A stretch of DNA of 64,000 nucleotides from Rhodoluna lacicola (GTDB lineage: Bacteria > Actinomycetota > Actinomycetes > Actinomycetales > Microbacteriaceae), in the NCBI RefSeq assembly GCF_000699505.1, contig NZ_CP007490.1:62001-126000 (forward strand). Direction: 5' to 3'. The notes beneath the pieces were generated by a model. It saw only the letters and a list, made by a program, of their open reading frames with translations, did no database searches and had not been told where the DNA came from. This document shows, piece by piece, positions 9,201-17,551 of the stretch. Every line of letters begins with the position of its first letter. Position 1 is the stretch's first letter. The position numbers and the translations under genes are program-made.

Positions 9201-9201
9201 C
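9175..9201 (+). repeat. 27-bp direct repeat, copy 1 (inside tRNA-Ser 3' end)
   Basis: This is the 3' part of the T-arm, the acceptor strand and the CCA plus one base. It is repeated exactly at 9345-9371, 170 bp downstream in the same orientation. Confidence 0.9.
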
Positions 9202-9239
9202 AAATGACTAAACCCAGCGAATGCTGGGTTTAGTCATTT
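9202..9239 (+). terminator. Hairpin directly after tRNA-Ser
   Basis: A perfect 17-bp stem (AAATGACTAAACCCAGC and its complement) with a GAAT loop. There is no T-run after it, but the right arm ends in ATTT. It could be a terminator or a 3' processing signal. Confidence 0.6.
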
Positions 9240-9344
9240 AAGGAACCGGCGGTGTTTCCACCTCCCGCATTCTTTGCAGTAATTAGGGCCTTGGCTAGTC
9301 TCGCCTAGCAGCAGCGATAACTTCGCTGCTAAACGCTAGGCTCC

Positions 9345-9371
9345 GGGTTCAAATCCCACCGCTTCCTCCAC
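9345..9371 (+). repeat. 27-bp direct repeat, copy 2 (orphan tRNA-Ser 3' end)
   Basis: An exact copy of the tRNA-Ser 3' end without any 5' tRNA half upstream; the preceding bases form a different hairpin (AGCAGCGA, TAAC-type loop, TCGCTGCT). It resembles the displaced end left by integration at a tRNA gene. The stretch from 9240 to 9344 between the copies holds no gene I can support. Confidence 0.85.
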
Positions 9372-9376
9372 TTGAG

Positions 9377-9406
9377 ACCCCAGTCATTGACTGGGGTTTT
9401 CTGTTT
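9377..9406 (+). terminator. Rho-independent terminator after the tRNA fragment
   Basis: ACCCCAGTC, loop ATT, GACTGGGGT, then TTTCTGTTT. This is a strong stem with a T-rich tail and is probably the real terminator of the tRNA locus. Confidence 0.8.
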
Positions 9407-9445
9407 AACAAGAAATCCACAGGCAGCGAGGCCCGGTTTCTCGCT

Positions 9446-9451
9446 TAAACT
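9446..9451 (+). promoter_or_regulatory. -10 box upstream of the LCP gene
   Basis: TAAACT lies eight bases before the ATG at 9460, giving a leaderless or one-base leader transcript. Confidence 0.45.
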
Positions 9452-9459
9452 AGAGGTTC

Positions 9460-10689
9460 ATGGAAAACCAGACCCCAACCCCCAAACAAAGCAAACGCCA
9501 GGCTAAGAAATCGCGCGCTTTTGCTCGCCACGGTCGCATCAGAGTGCAGACCAAAGCCAGCGCAATCTGGGGCATCTTCTTCAAGGTTGTTGGTTTAGTT
9601 CTTGGCGCTGCCGTGGCCGTATCGGGCATTGCAATCGCCGATCTTTCAAACACCATCCGCACCAACGGAATCGTTCTTGCCGGGTCAACCAAACTTTCAC
9701 CAGAGGACATCGCCGGCCCAATCAACATGCTCTTGGTTGGTAGCGATACTCGCGAGGGTCAGGGCGAGGGGTACGGCAACGAAACATCGGTGTTGGCTGA
9801 CGTAATTATTCTTTTGCACGTTTCGGCAGACCGTAAAAGCGCCACCGCGCTGAGCTTTCCGCGCGACCTACTAGTACCGTGGCCAGCTTGCCCAAGCACT
9901 TCAATTCCGCCGGGCCCGGGCTACCTGCCGCAGTCACTTGGCCAAATTAACGCCACCATCGCCAACGGCGGGCCGGGCTGTACTTTGCTGACCGTTGAGG
10001 CGCTGACCGGGCTGAAGATTCCGCACCTGGCGATGATTGACTTCAAGGGCGTTATTGAAATGTCTAACGCGATTGGCGGAGTTGAAGTTTGTTTGACCAA
10101 GCCAATCAAGGACCAGTACACCTTCTTGAACCTGGCCGCCGGCAAGCACGTGTTGCAGGGCAAGGATGCGCTTAAGTTTTTGAGAACCCGCCACGGTGTT
10201 GGCGATGGCTCTGACCTATCGCGAATTTCAAATCAGCAGGTATTCCTAACCTCACTGGTGCGCAAGGTGAAAAGCGCCGGTGTGCTTGGAAACCCGATAT
10301 ACCTATACTCGCTTGCCTCGGCTGCGGCCCGCAACATGAAGTTGAGTGAAAGCCTGACTGATGTGAACGTAATGGTGGCAATGGCCGGTGCGCTAAAAGA
10401 TGTTGAGCTAGACAAAATGGTTTTCTTGCAGGTTCCTAGCCGCGGTGGATTGCCTGCGCCTTATTCGGGACGCGTTGCACCAATCTACGAAAAAGCAAAC
10501 ATAATTTTTGAAAAACTGCGCAACGATGAGCCGCTAGTTTTGGCCGAGGCTAATGCTGGCCAAGGTGCGGTAATTGCGGAGTCACCGGCACCAAGTTCCA
10601 GCCCAAACCCAAGCGCAAGCCCAAATCCATCGGCGCTACCTGAGGGAATTCTTGGCACAACCGCCGACACCAAGACCTGCTCAAACTAA
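9460..10689 (+). CDS. LytR-CpsA-Psr (LCP) family cell-wall glycopolymer transferase
   Basis: A 409-residue membrane-anchored protein. The N-terminus is cytosolic and strongly basic (about residues 1-38), followed by one transmembrane helix (about residues 42-65) and an extracellular LCP domain. Family marks are NMLLVGSDTREGQG, SFPRDLLVPWP (the Arg/Asp that bind the polyprenyl pyrophosphate) and FLRTRHGVGDGSDLSRISNQ. LCP proteins transfer secondary wall polymers from their lipid carrier to peptidoglycan. The last about 45 residues are Ala/Pro/Ser-rich with short repeats (SSPNPSASPNPSA), a flexible wall-spanning tail. It is likely transcribed alone, with its own -10 box. Confidence 0.92.
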   Translation: MENQTPTPKQSKRQAKKSRAFARHGRIRVQTKASAIWGIFFKVVGLVLGAAVAVSGIAIADLSNTIRTNGIVLAGSTKLSPEDIAGPINMLLVGSDTREGQGEGYGNETSVLADVIILLHVSADRKSATALSFPRDLLVPWPACPSTSIPPGPGYLPQSLGQINATIANGGPGCTLLTVEALTGLKIPHLAMIDFKGVIEMSNAIGGVEVCLTKPIKDQYTFLNLAAGKHVLQGKDALKFLRTRHGVGDGSDLSRISNQQVFLTSLVRKVKSAGVLGNPIYLYSLASAAARNMKLSESLTDVNVMVAMAGALKDVELDKMVFLQVPSRGGLPAPYSGRVAPIYEKANIIFEKLRNDEPLVLAEANAGQGAVIAESPAPSSSPNPSASPNPSALPEGILGTTADTKTCSN

Positions 10690-10721
10690 AAACAATTAGG
10701 CTGAAACCAAACGGTTCAAAG

Positions 10722-11564
10722 GTGAACCAGATTGGATTTGAATTGAACAGCAATTCAGAGATTTCACGTTCGTGGCTGCTAGTCAATGCAATGCGCGAAG
10801 AGCAGTTTGATGCTGCAGCAAAGAGTCGTGCCGACGAAATTATTCTTGACGTCGAAGACGCAGTGGACCCCAAGTTCAAGGGTGAGGCGCTGCAAAAAGT
10901 TATCGCTTGGTTAAACGGCGGCGGCAGTGCGTGGGTTCGCATCAATGACTACACCACAGATTTTTGGCGCCAAGATCTTGACGGCCTAAAAGGAGTCAGT
11001 GGACTCAAAGGTGTGATGCTCGCCAAGACTGAAACCGCAAGTCAAGTAACAGAAACCTATGCCGCTCTTGGTTCAACGCTGCCGGTGATTGCACTGGTTG
11101 AATCTGCGCTTGGCATTGAAGACTCGCGCGAGATTGCTTCGGCGAAGGGCGCGTATCGGTTGGCTTTTGGTAGCGGTGATTACCGCCGCGATACCGGTAC
11201 CAGCGTTGATGATTTAGCGATGGCATATCCGCGTTCAAAGCTGGTTGTGGCCAGCCGCATTGGTAATCTGCCCGGACCGATTGACGGCCCTACCGTAGGA
11301 TCCAACCACGCAGTCTTGAAAGAAAAGAGCGAGTTAGCGGTTGCACTTGGCATGACCGGAAAGCTTTGTCTTGATACCAATCAGCTAGCCGTGATCAACG
11401 AAACCATTTGCCCAACGGTTGCTGATGTGACCTGGGCTCACGATTTCATCACCGATTTTGAGGCTCGTGGTCGAGTGATTCGTGACGGTTCAGACTTGCC
11501 ACGACTTGGTCGCGCTGAGAAGATCATGAAGCTCGCTAACGCTTTCAACATTTCGCCCAGGTAA
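10722..11564 (+). CDS. HpcH/HpaI aldolase / citrate lyase beta-subunit-like protein
   Basis: A 280-residue TIM-barrel protein of the CitE-like family, which cleaves or forms beta-hydroxyacyl-CoA esters such as malyl-CoA or citramalyl-CoA. The Mg-binding signature [10 protein letters not shown] (about residues 45-54) and the second acidic site [13 protein letters not shown] are present, then [13 protein letters not shown]. No citrate lyase alpha or gamma subunit is nearby, so a free-standing lyase or thioesterase is more likely than citrate lyase. The start is a GTG with a weak AAAGG before it; a TAGGCT -10 box lies at 10697-10702. The stop overlaps the next start (TAATG). Confidence 0.82.
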   Translation: MNQIGFELNSNSEISRSWLLVNAMREEQFDAAAKSRADEIILDVEDAVDPKFKGEALQKVIAWLNGGGSAWVRINDYTTDFWRQDLDGLKGVSGLKGVMLAKTETASQVTETYAALGSTLPVIALVESALGIEDSREIASAKGAYRLAFGSGDYRRDTGTSVDDLAMAYPRSKLVVASRIGNLPGPIDGPTVGSNHAVLKEKSELAVALGMTGKLCLDTNQLAVINETICPTVADVTWAHDFITDFEARGRVIRDGSDLPRLGRAEKIMKLANAFNISPR

Positions 11565-12490
11565 TGTCTAACACTAAGAAAAGCCAGAGCTGGCTTGGCC
11601 AGTACATTGCGCTTGGGTTAATTTGGGGCGCATCATTTCTGTTCATTGAGATGGGCCTACTGGCCTTTCCACCAGCCGGGGTAACCTTTTGGCGCTGCTT
11701 ACTGGGCGCTATTACCCTGTGGGTTTTTGTGAAGGCAAAAGGCCTAGACACGAAAATCGATGGCAAGTTCAAGCTGAAAATTTTATTTGTGGCACTGGTT
11801 ATGAACGCCATCCCGGGAACGCTTTTTGCGTTTGCTCAAGAGCACGTGAGTACAGTGATTGCCAGCATCATCAATACCGCAAATCCAATTACAACTTTAA
11901 TTGTGATGCTGATTGCATTTAGAGATGAGAAACCAACGGTTCGCCAGGTAACTGGAATTTTTGTTGGTTTGATTGGTGCACTTTGGGCACTTGGAATTTC
12001 AAACGGAGACATCGGTGACAACGACCCCGTTGGCGTAGCCGCAATTGTATTGGCGGTTTTTTGCTACGGAGTCGCGATTCCTTTTTCACACAAGTATCTA
12101 CTGGGTCAGGGCAGACGTTCAGAAGTGATTGCAACTTGGCAGGTAACTTTTGCTTCGGCGGCACTACTTCCTGCCTACCTTTTTGCAAATTTAATTCTTG
12201 GTCAAGAGTTAATTCGCAGCGCATTAACTTTTGAAATTATTGCGTCAATGGTTGTGATGGGTGCAATTGGTAGCGGTATGGCATACATCTGGAATCTGCA
12301 GTTGATTGATCGCGCCGGCAGTGCTATTGCAAGTTCGGCAAGCTACCCAACGCTGTTAGTTTCTTTGTTTATTGGTTGGCTGGTACTTGGTGAGCCATTC
12401 AGTTGGAATCTTCCGATTGGCGCGGTGTTGGTTGCAGTTGGTTCTGCAATTACTCAGATGAAATCAAAAACCGGAGAGCAAACCATTTAG
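11564..12490 (+). CDS. DMT-superfamily transporter, EamA family
   Basis: A 308-residue, highly hydrophobic protein with two EamA halves of about five helices each (about residues 10-145 and 160-300). The first begins [17 protein letters not shown], the usual EamA opening with a conserved W-G-(A/S)-F. Such proteins export amino acids, metabolites or nucleotide sugars across the plasma membrane; the substrate is not readable. It overlaps the CitE-like gene by one base, so the two are translationally coupled and may serve one pathway. It converges with the IclR gene, 24 bp away. Confidence 0.88.
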   Translation: MSNTKKSQSWLGQYIALGLIWGASFLFIEMGLLAFPPAGVTFWRCLLGAITLWVFVKAKGLDTKIDGKFKLKILFVALVMNAIPGTLFAFAQEHVSTVIASIINTANPITTLIVMLIAFRDEKPTVRQVTGIFVGLIGALWALGISNGDIGDNDPVGVAAIVLAVFCYGVAIPFSHKYLLGQGRRSEVIATWQVTFASAALLPAYLFANLILGQELIRSALTFEIIASMVVMGAIGSGMAYIWNLQLIDRAGSAIASSASYPTLLVSLFIGWLVLGEPFSWNLPIGAVLVAVGSAITQMKSKTGEQTI

Positions 12491-12514
12491 TTGAGGGCTA
12501 TTTTCTGCGGCCGT

Positions 12515-13381
12515 TTAGTAAGTAATTTTTGAGGCGCCAAGATAAAGCGAAAACTCCAAACCAACCTTGGCAATAATTTCACCAACCTGATCCAGATGTG
12601 AGCCGATTCTGGTTTTAGGTGCGCTGACATTCATCACACCGATAATTCGATTGGACTGATCGCGAATCGGCGCCGAGGCACCAACCAACCCCCACTCAAA
12701 CTCTTCATCAACTTTGGCGTAGCCAACTTTACGAATCAGAGCGAGTTCCTTTTTCAAGTCCTCAACATTTTTAATTTTTCCAAGTCGTCGACTCTTATCT
12801 ACCTGGGGCAACGCGCCTTCGTCTTGAAGTGAAGCACCAATGGTTGGACGAATAATCAAAGTGTCTTGTGCGTGCTCTGCGTACCACTCGTCAATCTCGG
12901 CATCGTTCCAGTCACTGAGTAGAGCACGACCAGATGAAGTACTGAGCGCAGCAACGCTGACTCCCTCCCAGCCCACGCCTCTAAATGCGTGAGTTGAAAG
13001 CTCACTCTTAAGCGTCAACACATTGCCGCCGCGAAGAACGCAAAGGTGAGTGGTTTCGTGGGTGAGGTTGACCACCTTGCGCAGAAAGCGACCAGCCTCT
13101 TCAACAAAGCGGGCTTCGGCAGTTCTTGAGGCAAGTGAGTAGAGCTGGAAACCAAGTCGATACTTGCCGGTGGCGCGATCGCGATCAACAAAGCCGGCGT
13201 CGGCCAGGGTGGCCAGGGTGCGCGAGATTTGTCCCTTGTCTCTGGCGGTGAGCTCGGCAACCCGGTTGACCCCAAGACCGTGGTTGCGCAGCGCCTCTGG
13301 AGTGCCCAGAACCTCAAGCACCTCTAGGTCGCGGCTTAGCCCGGCGGCGTTTCGGCGCTGGGTTGGCTTGGCCTCAGCCAT
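12515..13381 (-). CDS. IclR-family transcriptional regulator
   Basis: A 288-residue regulator. The N-terminal winged helix-turn-helix (about residues 15-80) contains GVNRVAELTARDKGQISRTL and the wing around DRDRATGKYRLGFQL. The C-terminal IclR effector domain (about residues 95-280) binds a small organic acid or related ligand. It is divergent from the transporter/Fae operon beginning at 13541, with 159 bp between the starts, and is its most likely regulator. The ATG is preceded by an AGGAGG ribosome-binding site, in contrast to the leaderless core genes. Confidence 0.9.
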   Translation of the reverse strand: MAEAKPTQRRNAAGLSRDLEVLEVLGTPEALRNHGLGVNRVAELTARDKGQISRTLATLADAGFVDRDRATGKYRLGFQLYSLASRTAEARFVEEAGRFLRKVVNLTHETTHLCVLRGGNVLTLKSELSTHAFRGVGWEGVSVAALSTSSGRALLSDWNDAEIDEWYAEHAQDTLIIRPTIGASLQDEGALPQVDKSRRLGKIKNVEDLKKELALIRKVGYAKVDEEFEWGLVGASAPIRDQSNRIIGVMNVSAPKTRIGSHLDQVGEIIAKVGLEFSLYLGASKITY

Positions 13382-13438
13382 AGGTTCCTCCTGACGAACA
13401 CTGGGGGCGATTCCCTGTTTATCTGATTGTTATCGTAT

Positions 13439-13479
13439 TTGGTTGACATACTACCAACTCTCGTTGCGGTATACACAAC
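13439..13479. promoter_or_regulatory. Putative IclR operator region
   Basis: Two short inverted repeats lie in the divergent intergenic region: TTGGT-N9-ACCAA (13439-13457) and GTTG-N9-CAAC (13463-13479), 24 bp apart centre to centre. Both have the same arm spacing, which suits a dimer. A TTGACA lies at 13443-13448 inside the first repeat. Assignment to the IclR protein is inferred from position. Confidence 0.45.
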
Positions 13480-13540
13480 ACATTTCTAGTTTGGAGTTAG
13501 CGCTAAAAAGCGCTGATTAGCTCTCAACGAGGAGGCCGGC

Positions 13541-14203
13541 ATGGATTATGACCTTAGTTTGGTCCTGCCATTTCTAATCAAGAAAGCCGATGAAATTCTT
13601 GAGCTTTCGATCGAGCACATCACCGTGGTGCTGATTTCCCTGGTGATCGCGGCAATTATCGGTGTTGGCACCGGGCTTTTGGTCTGGGAGAAGCCAGTGG
13701 CTCGCTCCGCCGCCGTGGCTACCGCCGGAGTGATTTTGACCATTCCGTCGATGGCTCTGTTGACCATTCTGATTCCAATCATGGGACTTGGCTGGGCATC
13801 AACCGTATTTGCTCTGAGCATCTACTCGCTGCTACCGATTGTGCGAAACACCGTGGTTGGGCTTCGCGAGGTAGACGCGGCGGTAATTGAATCGGCCCGC
13901 GGAATGGGAATGAGCAAGACTGCCGTGCTTATGAAAATTCAGTTTCCAATTGCCTGGCCAGTAATTCTCACCGGCCTTCGCGTTGCGGCTCAGCTCTCTG
14001 TAGGTATTGCAGCAATTGCGGCATACGTGGCAGGTCCTGGAATGGGTGCCTACATCTTCAAGGGACTTTCAATGTTGGGTGCCGCCAACGCACTGAACTT
14101 TGCACTAACCGGCACAGTCGTGATTGTGATTATCGCGCTGAGCTTTGACGCAGTTTTTATTTTGATCAACCGACTAACAACCTCGAGAGGCATCCGTGTC
14201 TAA
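13541..14203 (+). CDS. Quaternary-amine-type ABC transporter permease (OpuCB/ProW-like)
   Basis: A 220-residue inner-membrane permease of the binding-protein-dependent family, of the usual OpuCB length. About six hydrophobic segments are visible. The EAA loop that contacts the ATPase is around VDAAVIESARGMGMSKTAVL (about residues 110-129). It imports glycine betaine, choline, carnitine or a related compound together with the next three gene products. A strong AGGAGG site precedes the ATG. The stop codon lies 8 nt inside the next gene, so the operon is tightly coupled. It is the first gene downstream of the IclR-regulated region. Confidence 0.9.
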   Translation: MDYDLSLVLPFLIKKADEILELSIEHITVVLISLVIAAIIGVGTGLLVWEKPVARSAAVATAGVILTIPSMALLTILIPIMGLGWASTVFALSIYSLLPIVRNTVVGLREVDAAVIESARGMGMSKTAVLMKIQFPIAWPVILTGLRVAAQLSVGIAAIAAYVAGPGMGAYIFKGLSMLGAANALNFALTGTVVIVIIALSFDAVFILINRLTTSRGIRV

Positions 14204-15191
14204 GTCAACCAGCGGCGCAAGCATTGAGCTAAGCAATGTAACTAAGTCGTATCCAAACCAGCCACAAGCGGCTGTTGAAAATTTCTCGATGAGCATCAAC
14301 CCCGGTGAGCTAATTATGTTGGTTGGCCCATCTGGTTGCGGTAAGACCACCACCATGAAGATGATCAACCGCATCATCGAACCAACATCGGGTTCCATCA
14401 AGATTGACGGCGAAGACATTCTTTCGCTAGATCAAAACACTTTGCGTCGCCGCATCGGTTACGTGATTCAGCAAATTGGTTTGTTCCCACACATGACAAT
14501 TGCCGAGAACGTATCGGTTGTTCCAAAGCTTTTGGGTTGGGACAAAGCAAAAACCGCAGCGCGCGTTGATGAACTACTTTCACTTGTTGATCTAGACCCA
14601 GCAAAATTTGCAAACCGATACCCAAAGCAGTTATCCGGTGGACAGCAGCAGCGCATTGGTGTTGCCCGTGCACTTGCCGCAGACCCACCGGTAATGCTGA
14701 TGGACGAACCGTTTGGCGCAACTGACCCAATCACTCGCGAAAAACTGCAGGACGAATTTTTGAGACTGCAGGCAACAATTGGAAAAACAATTGTGTTTGT
14801 GACTCACGACTTTGACGAGGCCATCAAACTTGGTGACCGCATTGCAGTGCTTAGCGAGCGCTCACAGATTGAGCAGTTTGATACCCCGGCAAATATCTTG
14901 GCCAACCCAGCCAGTGATTACGTTTCATCTTTCATTGGTGAGGGTGCAGCGCTAAAGCGATTGGCGCTAATTCCAATTTCGTCGGCAAAGCTTGGTGCCG
15001 CTACAGCAAGTGGACCAGCCGTGATGGTGACTGAAAATCTTCGCGAGGCCCTAGACCACATCGTGCTAAACGGTGGTTCACCGGTGCCAGTAACTGACGC
15101 CAAGGGAAAGACCGTTGGCAGCATTTCTGTCAAAGAGATTTCAAATGCCCTGGGCGCAGATGCCTCAGCCCTTGGAATCAAAAAAGGCTAA
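14196..15191 (+). CDS. Quaternary-amine-type ABC transporter ATPase (OpuCA/ProV-like)
   Basis: A 331-residue ATPase of the importer. Walker A is GPSGCGKTT (about residues 45-53), the Q-loop is QQIGLFPHM, the ABC signature is LSGGQQQRIGVARAL, Walker B is VMLMDEPFGATDP, and the switch His is in FVTHD. Residues 245-331 are a C-terminal extension that looks like one shortened CBS-type unit; OpuCA proteins usually carry two CBS domains for ionic-strength sensing, so osmotic gating may be reduced. The GTG start overlaps the upstream permease by 8 nt, and the second permease follows 2 bp after the stop. Confidence 0.92.
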   Translation: MSKSTSGASIELSNVTKSYPNQPQAAVENFSMSINPGELIMLVGPSGCGKTTTMKMINRIIEPTSGSIKIDGEDILSLDQNTLRRRIGYVIQQIGLFPHMTIAENVSVVPKLLGWDKAKTAARVDELLSLVDLDPAKFANRYPKQLSGGQQQRIGVARALAADPPVMLMDEPFGATDPITREKLQDEFLRLQATIGKTIVFVTHDFDEAIKLGDRIAVLSERSQIEQFDTPANILANPASDYVSSFIGEGAALKRLALIPISSAKLGAATASGPAVMVTENLREALDHIVLNGGSPVPVTDAKGKTVGSISVKEISNALGADASALGIKKG

Positions 15192-15193
15192 TC

Positions 15194-15982
15194 ATGAGTA
15201 TTCAAGCCGCATCAGATGTAAGCACCTCTTACAGTCAGCCATCTGACCGCAAGGGCCGCTTCTTCACAGCCAAGCGCTGGGGCACCCCGCTGCTGATCTT
15301 GGTGGCACTAACCGGTCTACTGGTTTTTCTAACCGTGCGCGGTGAGCCAGACAAGATTGAATCCTTTGCACTCAACTGGCCATACATGCTGGCCAAGGTT
15401 GATGAGCACATTCGTCTTTCAATCGCCGCAGCGCTACTGGTTGCAGCTATTGCCATTCCAGCGGGAATCTTGGTTAGTCGCTCAAAGTCAAAGATTGTGC
15501 GCGGCACCATTGTGGGAATCGGAAACGTTGGCCAGGCAACACCTGCCGTTGGTGTGATCATCTTGCTTGCTTTGATTCTTGGCATTGGATGGTCAACCGC
15601 AATCATCGCGTTGGTGTTCTACGGTTTGCTACCGGTGATTCGCAACACCATGGTTGGTATTTCACAAATCAACCCATCAATCATTGAGTCTGCAAAAGGT
15701 ATGGGCATGACCGGTGGACAGATTCTTCGCAAGATCGAACTGCCGCTAGCAGTTCCAGTAATTTTGGCGGGGTTTAGAACAACCCTCGTCTTCAGTGTTG
15801 GTGTGGCAACAATTGCCACATTCATCAACGCCGGTGGTTTGGGGGAGGTGCTCGTGGTTGGTCTAAAGCTTTCACGAGAGGCCGTCACGCTGACGGGTGC
15901 AGTAGTGGTTTCATGTATCGCCTTGGGCATGGACTGGCTTGCCGGTCTGGTCGAAGACCTACTGAAGCCCAAGGGAGTATGA
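15194..15982 (+). CDS. Quaternary-amine-type ABC transporter permease, second subunit
   Basis: A 262-residue permease paralogous to the product of 13541-14203, with an extra N-terminal cytosolic segment and an added helix (about residues 29-50). The EAA loop is around INPSIIESAKGMGMTGGQIL. Two different permeases with one ATPase and one lipoprotein is the standard OpuC arrangement. It starts with ATG 2 bp after the ATPase stop codon. Confidence 0.9.
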   Translation: MSIQAASDVSTSYSQPSDRKGRFFTAKRWGTPLLILVALTGLLVFLTVRGEPDKIESFALNWPYMLAKVDEHIRLSIAAALLVAAIAIPAGILVSRSKSKIVRGTIVGIGNVGQATPAVGVIILLALILGIGWSTAIIALVFYGLLPVIRNTMVGISQINPSIIESAKGMGMTGGQILRKIELPLAVPVILAGFRTTLVFSVGVATIATFINAGGLGEVLVVGLKLSREAVTLTGAVVVSCIALGMDWLAGLVEDLLKPKGV

Positions 15983-16033
15983 GTTCAAAGCTGAACTCAG
16001 CTGATTAATCGATTAATTAATAAGGAGCAGTAA

Positions 16034-16963
16034 ATGAAAACCAGTCTAAAGACTGTACTGGCTGCAGTCGCCGTTGTCGGCAGCCTAACACTGACAGGTT
16101 GTGCACCTGCCGCAGAAGAAGCAACAAGCGATAACACAGCACTTGCTGGTCTAACCGGCGTTGTTGGTGCGAAGGACTTCTCTGAGCAGTACATCCTAGG
16201 AAACATGGTTAGCCAGCTACTAAACGCTAACGGTGCAGAGACTACCTACCAGACCATCGTTGGTTCTGCGAACGTACGTACCGCACTTGAGTCAGATGAA
16301 TTCATGGGCTACTGGGAGTACACCGGTACCTCATGGTTGGCATACCTAGGTAACGACAAGCCGGTTCCAGGAGTTCAGGCTCAGTACGACGCAGTTAAGG
16401 CTGCAGACGCTGAAAAGGGTATTGCTTGGCTAGACGGTGCAGCGGTTAACAACACCTATGCATTCGCAATTCGTTCAGAGAAGGCAGCCGAGCTAGGCAT
16501 CAAGACTCTGTCAGATGTAGCAAAGCTTCCAGCTTCAGAGCAGACCTTCTGTGTTGAGTCAGAGTTTGCTTCACGTCCAGATGGTTGGGAAGGCCTGAAG
16601 AAGACTTATGGCCTTACTGGCAAGACTGTAACTCTTGACACCGGTGCTATCTACTCAGTAACCGACAAGGGTGACGACTGTAACTTTGGTGAAGTATTCG
16701 CTACTGACGGGCGCATCAAGGCTCTTGACCTAGTGGTTATGGCTGACGACAAGGAATACTTCCCTGTTTACCAGGTTGGTTTCACCTTGAAGCAGAGCAC
16801 CCTAGACAAGTACCCAGCGATTGCTGACATCATCAACAAGTTGACTGCAACTCTTACCGACGAGGTAATGCAGACACTTAACGCACGTGCAGACGTTGAC
16901 GGCGATGAGCCAGCTGACATTGCTCGTGACTACCTAATCGAGCAGGGATTCATTACCGAGTAA
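16034..16963 (+). CDS. Quaternary-amine-type substrate-binding lipoprotein (OpuCC/OsmF-like)
   Basis: A 309-residue lipoprotein. The signal peptide ends in the lipobox LTGC at about residues 20-23; the Cys would be lipidated and anchor the protein outside the membrane. The mature part belongs to the OpuAC/ProX class, with VVGAKDFSEQYILGNM at its start, a typical opening of glycine-betaine/carnitine/choline binding proteins. Codon use is strongly biased and uniform, which suggests high expression. A good site, AAGGAG, precedes the ATG. The first enzyme of the operon, Fae, follows after 46 bp. Confidence 0.92.
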   Translation: MKTSLKTVLAAVAVVGSLTLTGCAPAAEEATSDNTALAGLTGVVGAKDFSEQYILGNMVSQLLNANGAETTYQTIVGSANVRTALESDEFMGYWEYTGTSWLAYLGNDKPVPGVQAQYDAVKAADAEKGIAWLDGAAVNNTYAFAIRSEKAAELGIKTLSDVAKLPASEQTFCVESEFASRPDGWEGLKKTYGLTGKTVTLDTGAIYSVTDKGDDCNFGEVFATDGRIKALDLVVMADDKEYFPVYQVGFTLKQSTLDKYPAIADIINKLTATLTDEVMQTLNARADVDGDEPADIARDYLIEQGFITE

Positions 16964-17009
16964 TTACTCGATAATTTATCCAAGCTTCAAATAAACAAAG
17001 GAACCTGAG

Positions 17010-17519
17010 ATGGCACTTCAGATGCAGATCGGTGAATCATTCATCGGCGAAGGCGTAAACGCCGCACACATTAATACCGTGTTCGGGCATCGTGAAGGTC
17101 CAGCGGGAGTGGCCTGGGCAACAGCCCTGGCCACTCCTTCTCAGGGGCACGTTCCATACGTAGTGGTGCTTAAGCCGTCACTACCGGTCAAGCCATTGAC
17201 CCTATTTGTCACCAAGGCAGCTCCGGCCAACGACACTCACGGCACCATGATTTGGGGTGCGGCTCAGGCCGGTGTGGCAGGCGGAGTGGCCGATGCCGTG
17301 GCCGAGGGCTTCATCAAAAAGAGTGACCTAGACGACACCGTGATCATCACAGCCGTTTGGGTAAACCCAGGTGCCGATGACGCCGATGCGGTTTATCACA
17401 ACAACCGTCAGGCCACCAGAAATGCGCTGATGAATGGCGCCCACAATCTTCCGAGCATTGAAGACGTGCTCGATAACCGTGCTTTACCGCACAACCCGTA
17501 CTACACCGCTAAAAACTAA
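17010..17519 (+). CDS. fae: Formaldehyde-activating enzyme (Fae) homologue
   Basis: A 169-residue protein of full Fae length. Family Fae speeds condensation of formaldehyde with tetrahydromethanopterin. Family-typical stretches are IGESFIGEGVNAAHI, with the putative catalytic His at residue 20, then EGPAGVAWATALATPSQGH, VVVLKPSLPVKPLTLFV and MIWGAAQAGVAGGVADAVAEG. In methylotrophs the gene sits with H4MPT-pathway genes; none is in this window. Here it follows a quaternary-amine importer and precedes dehydrogenases. It may detoxify formaldehyde from N-demethylation, or act on another aldehyde. A clear AAAGGA site precedes the ATG. Confidence 0.85.
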   Translation: MALQMQIGESFIGEGVNAAHINTVFGHREGPAGVAWATALATPSQGHVPYVVVLKPSLPVKPLTLFVTKAAPANDTHGTMIWGAAQAGVAGGVADAVAEGFIKKSDLDDTVIITAVWVNPGADDADAVYHNNRQATRNALMNGAHNLPSIEDVLDNRALPHNPYYTAKN

Positions 17520-17551
17520 TTTTCTAAGCCAGATTTCTAAAGGACCAAGTC

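Noticed and set aside
9240-9371. A second complete tRNA ending at the orphan CCA
   Set aside because: No matching 5' acceptor strand, D-arm or anticodon arm can be drawn; only the 3' end is tRNA-like.
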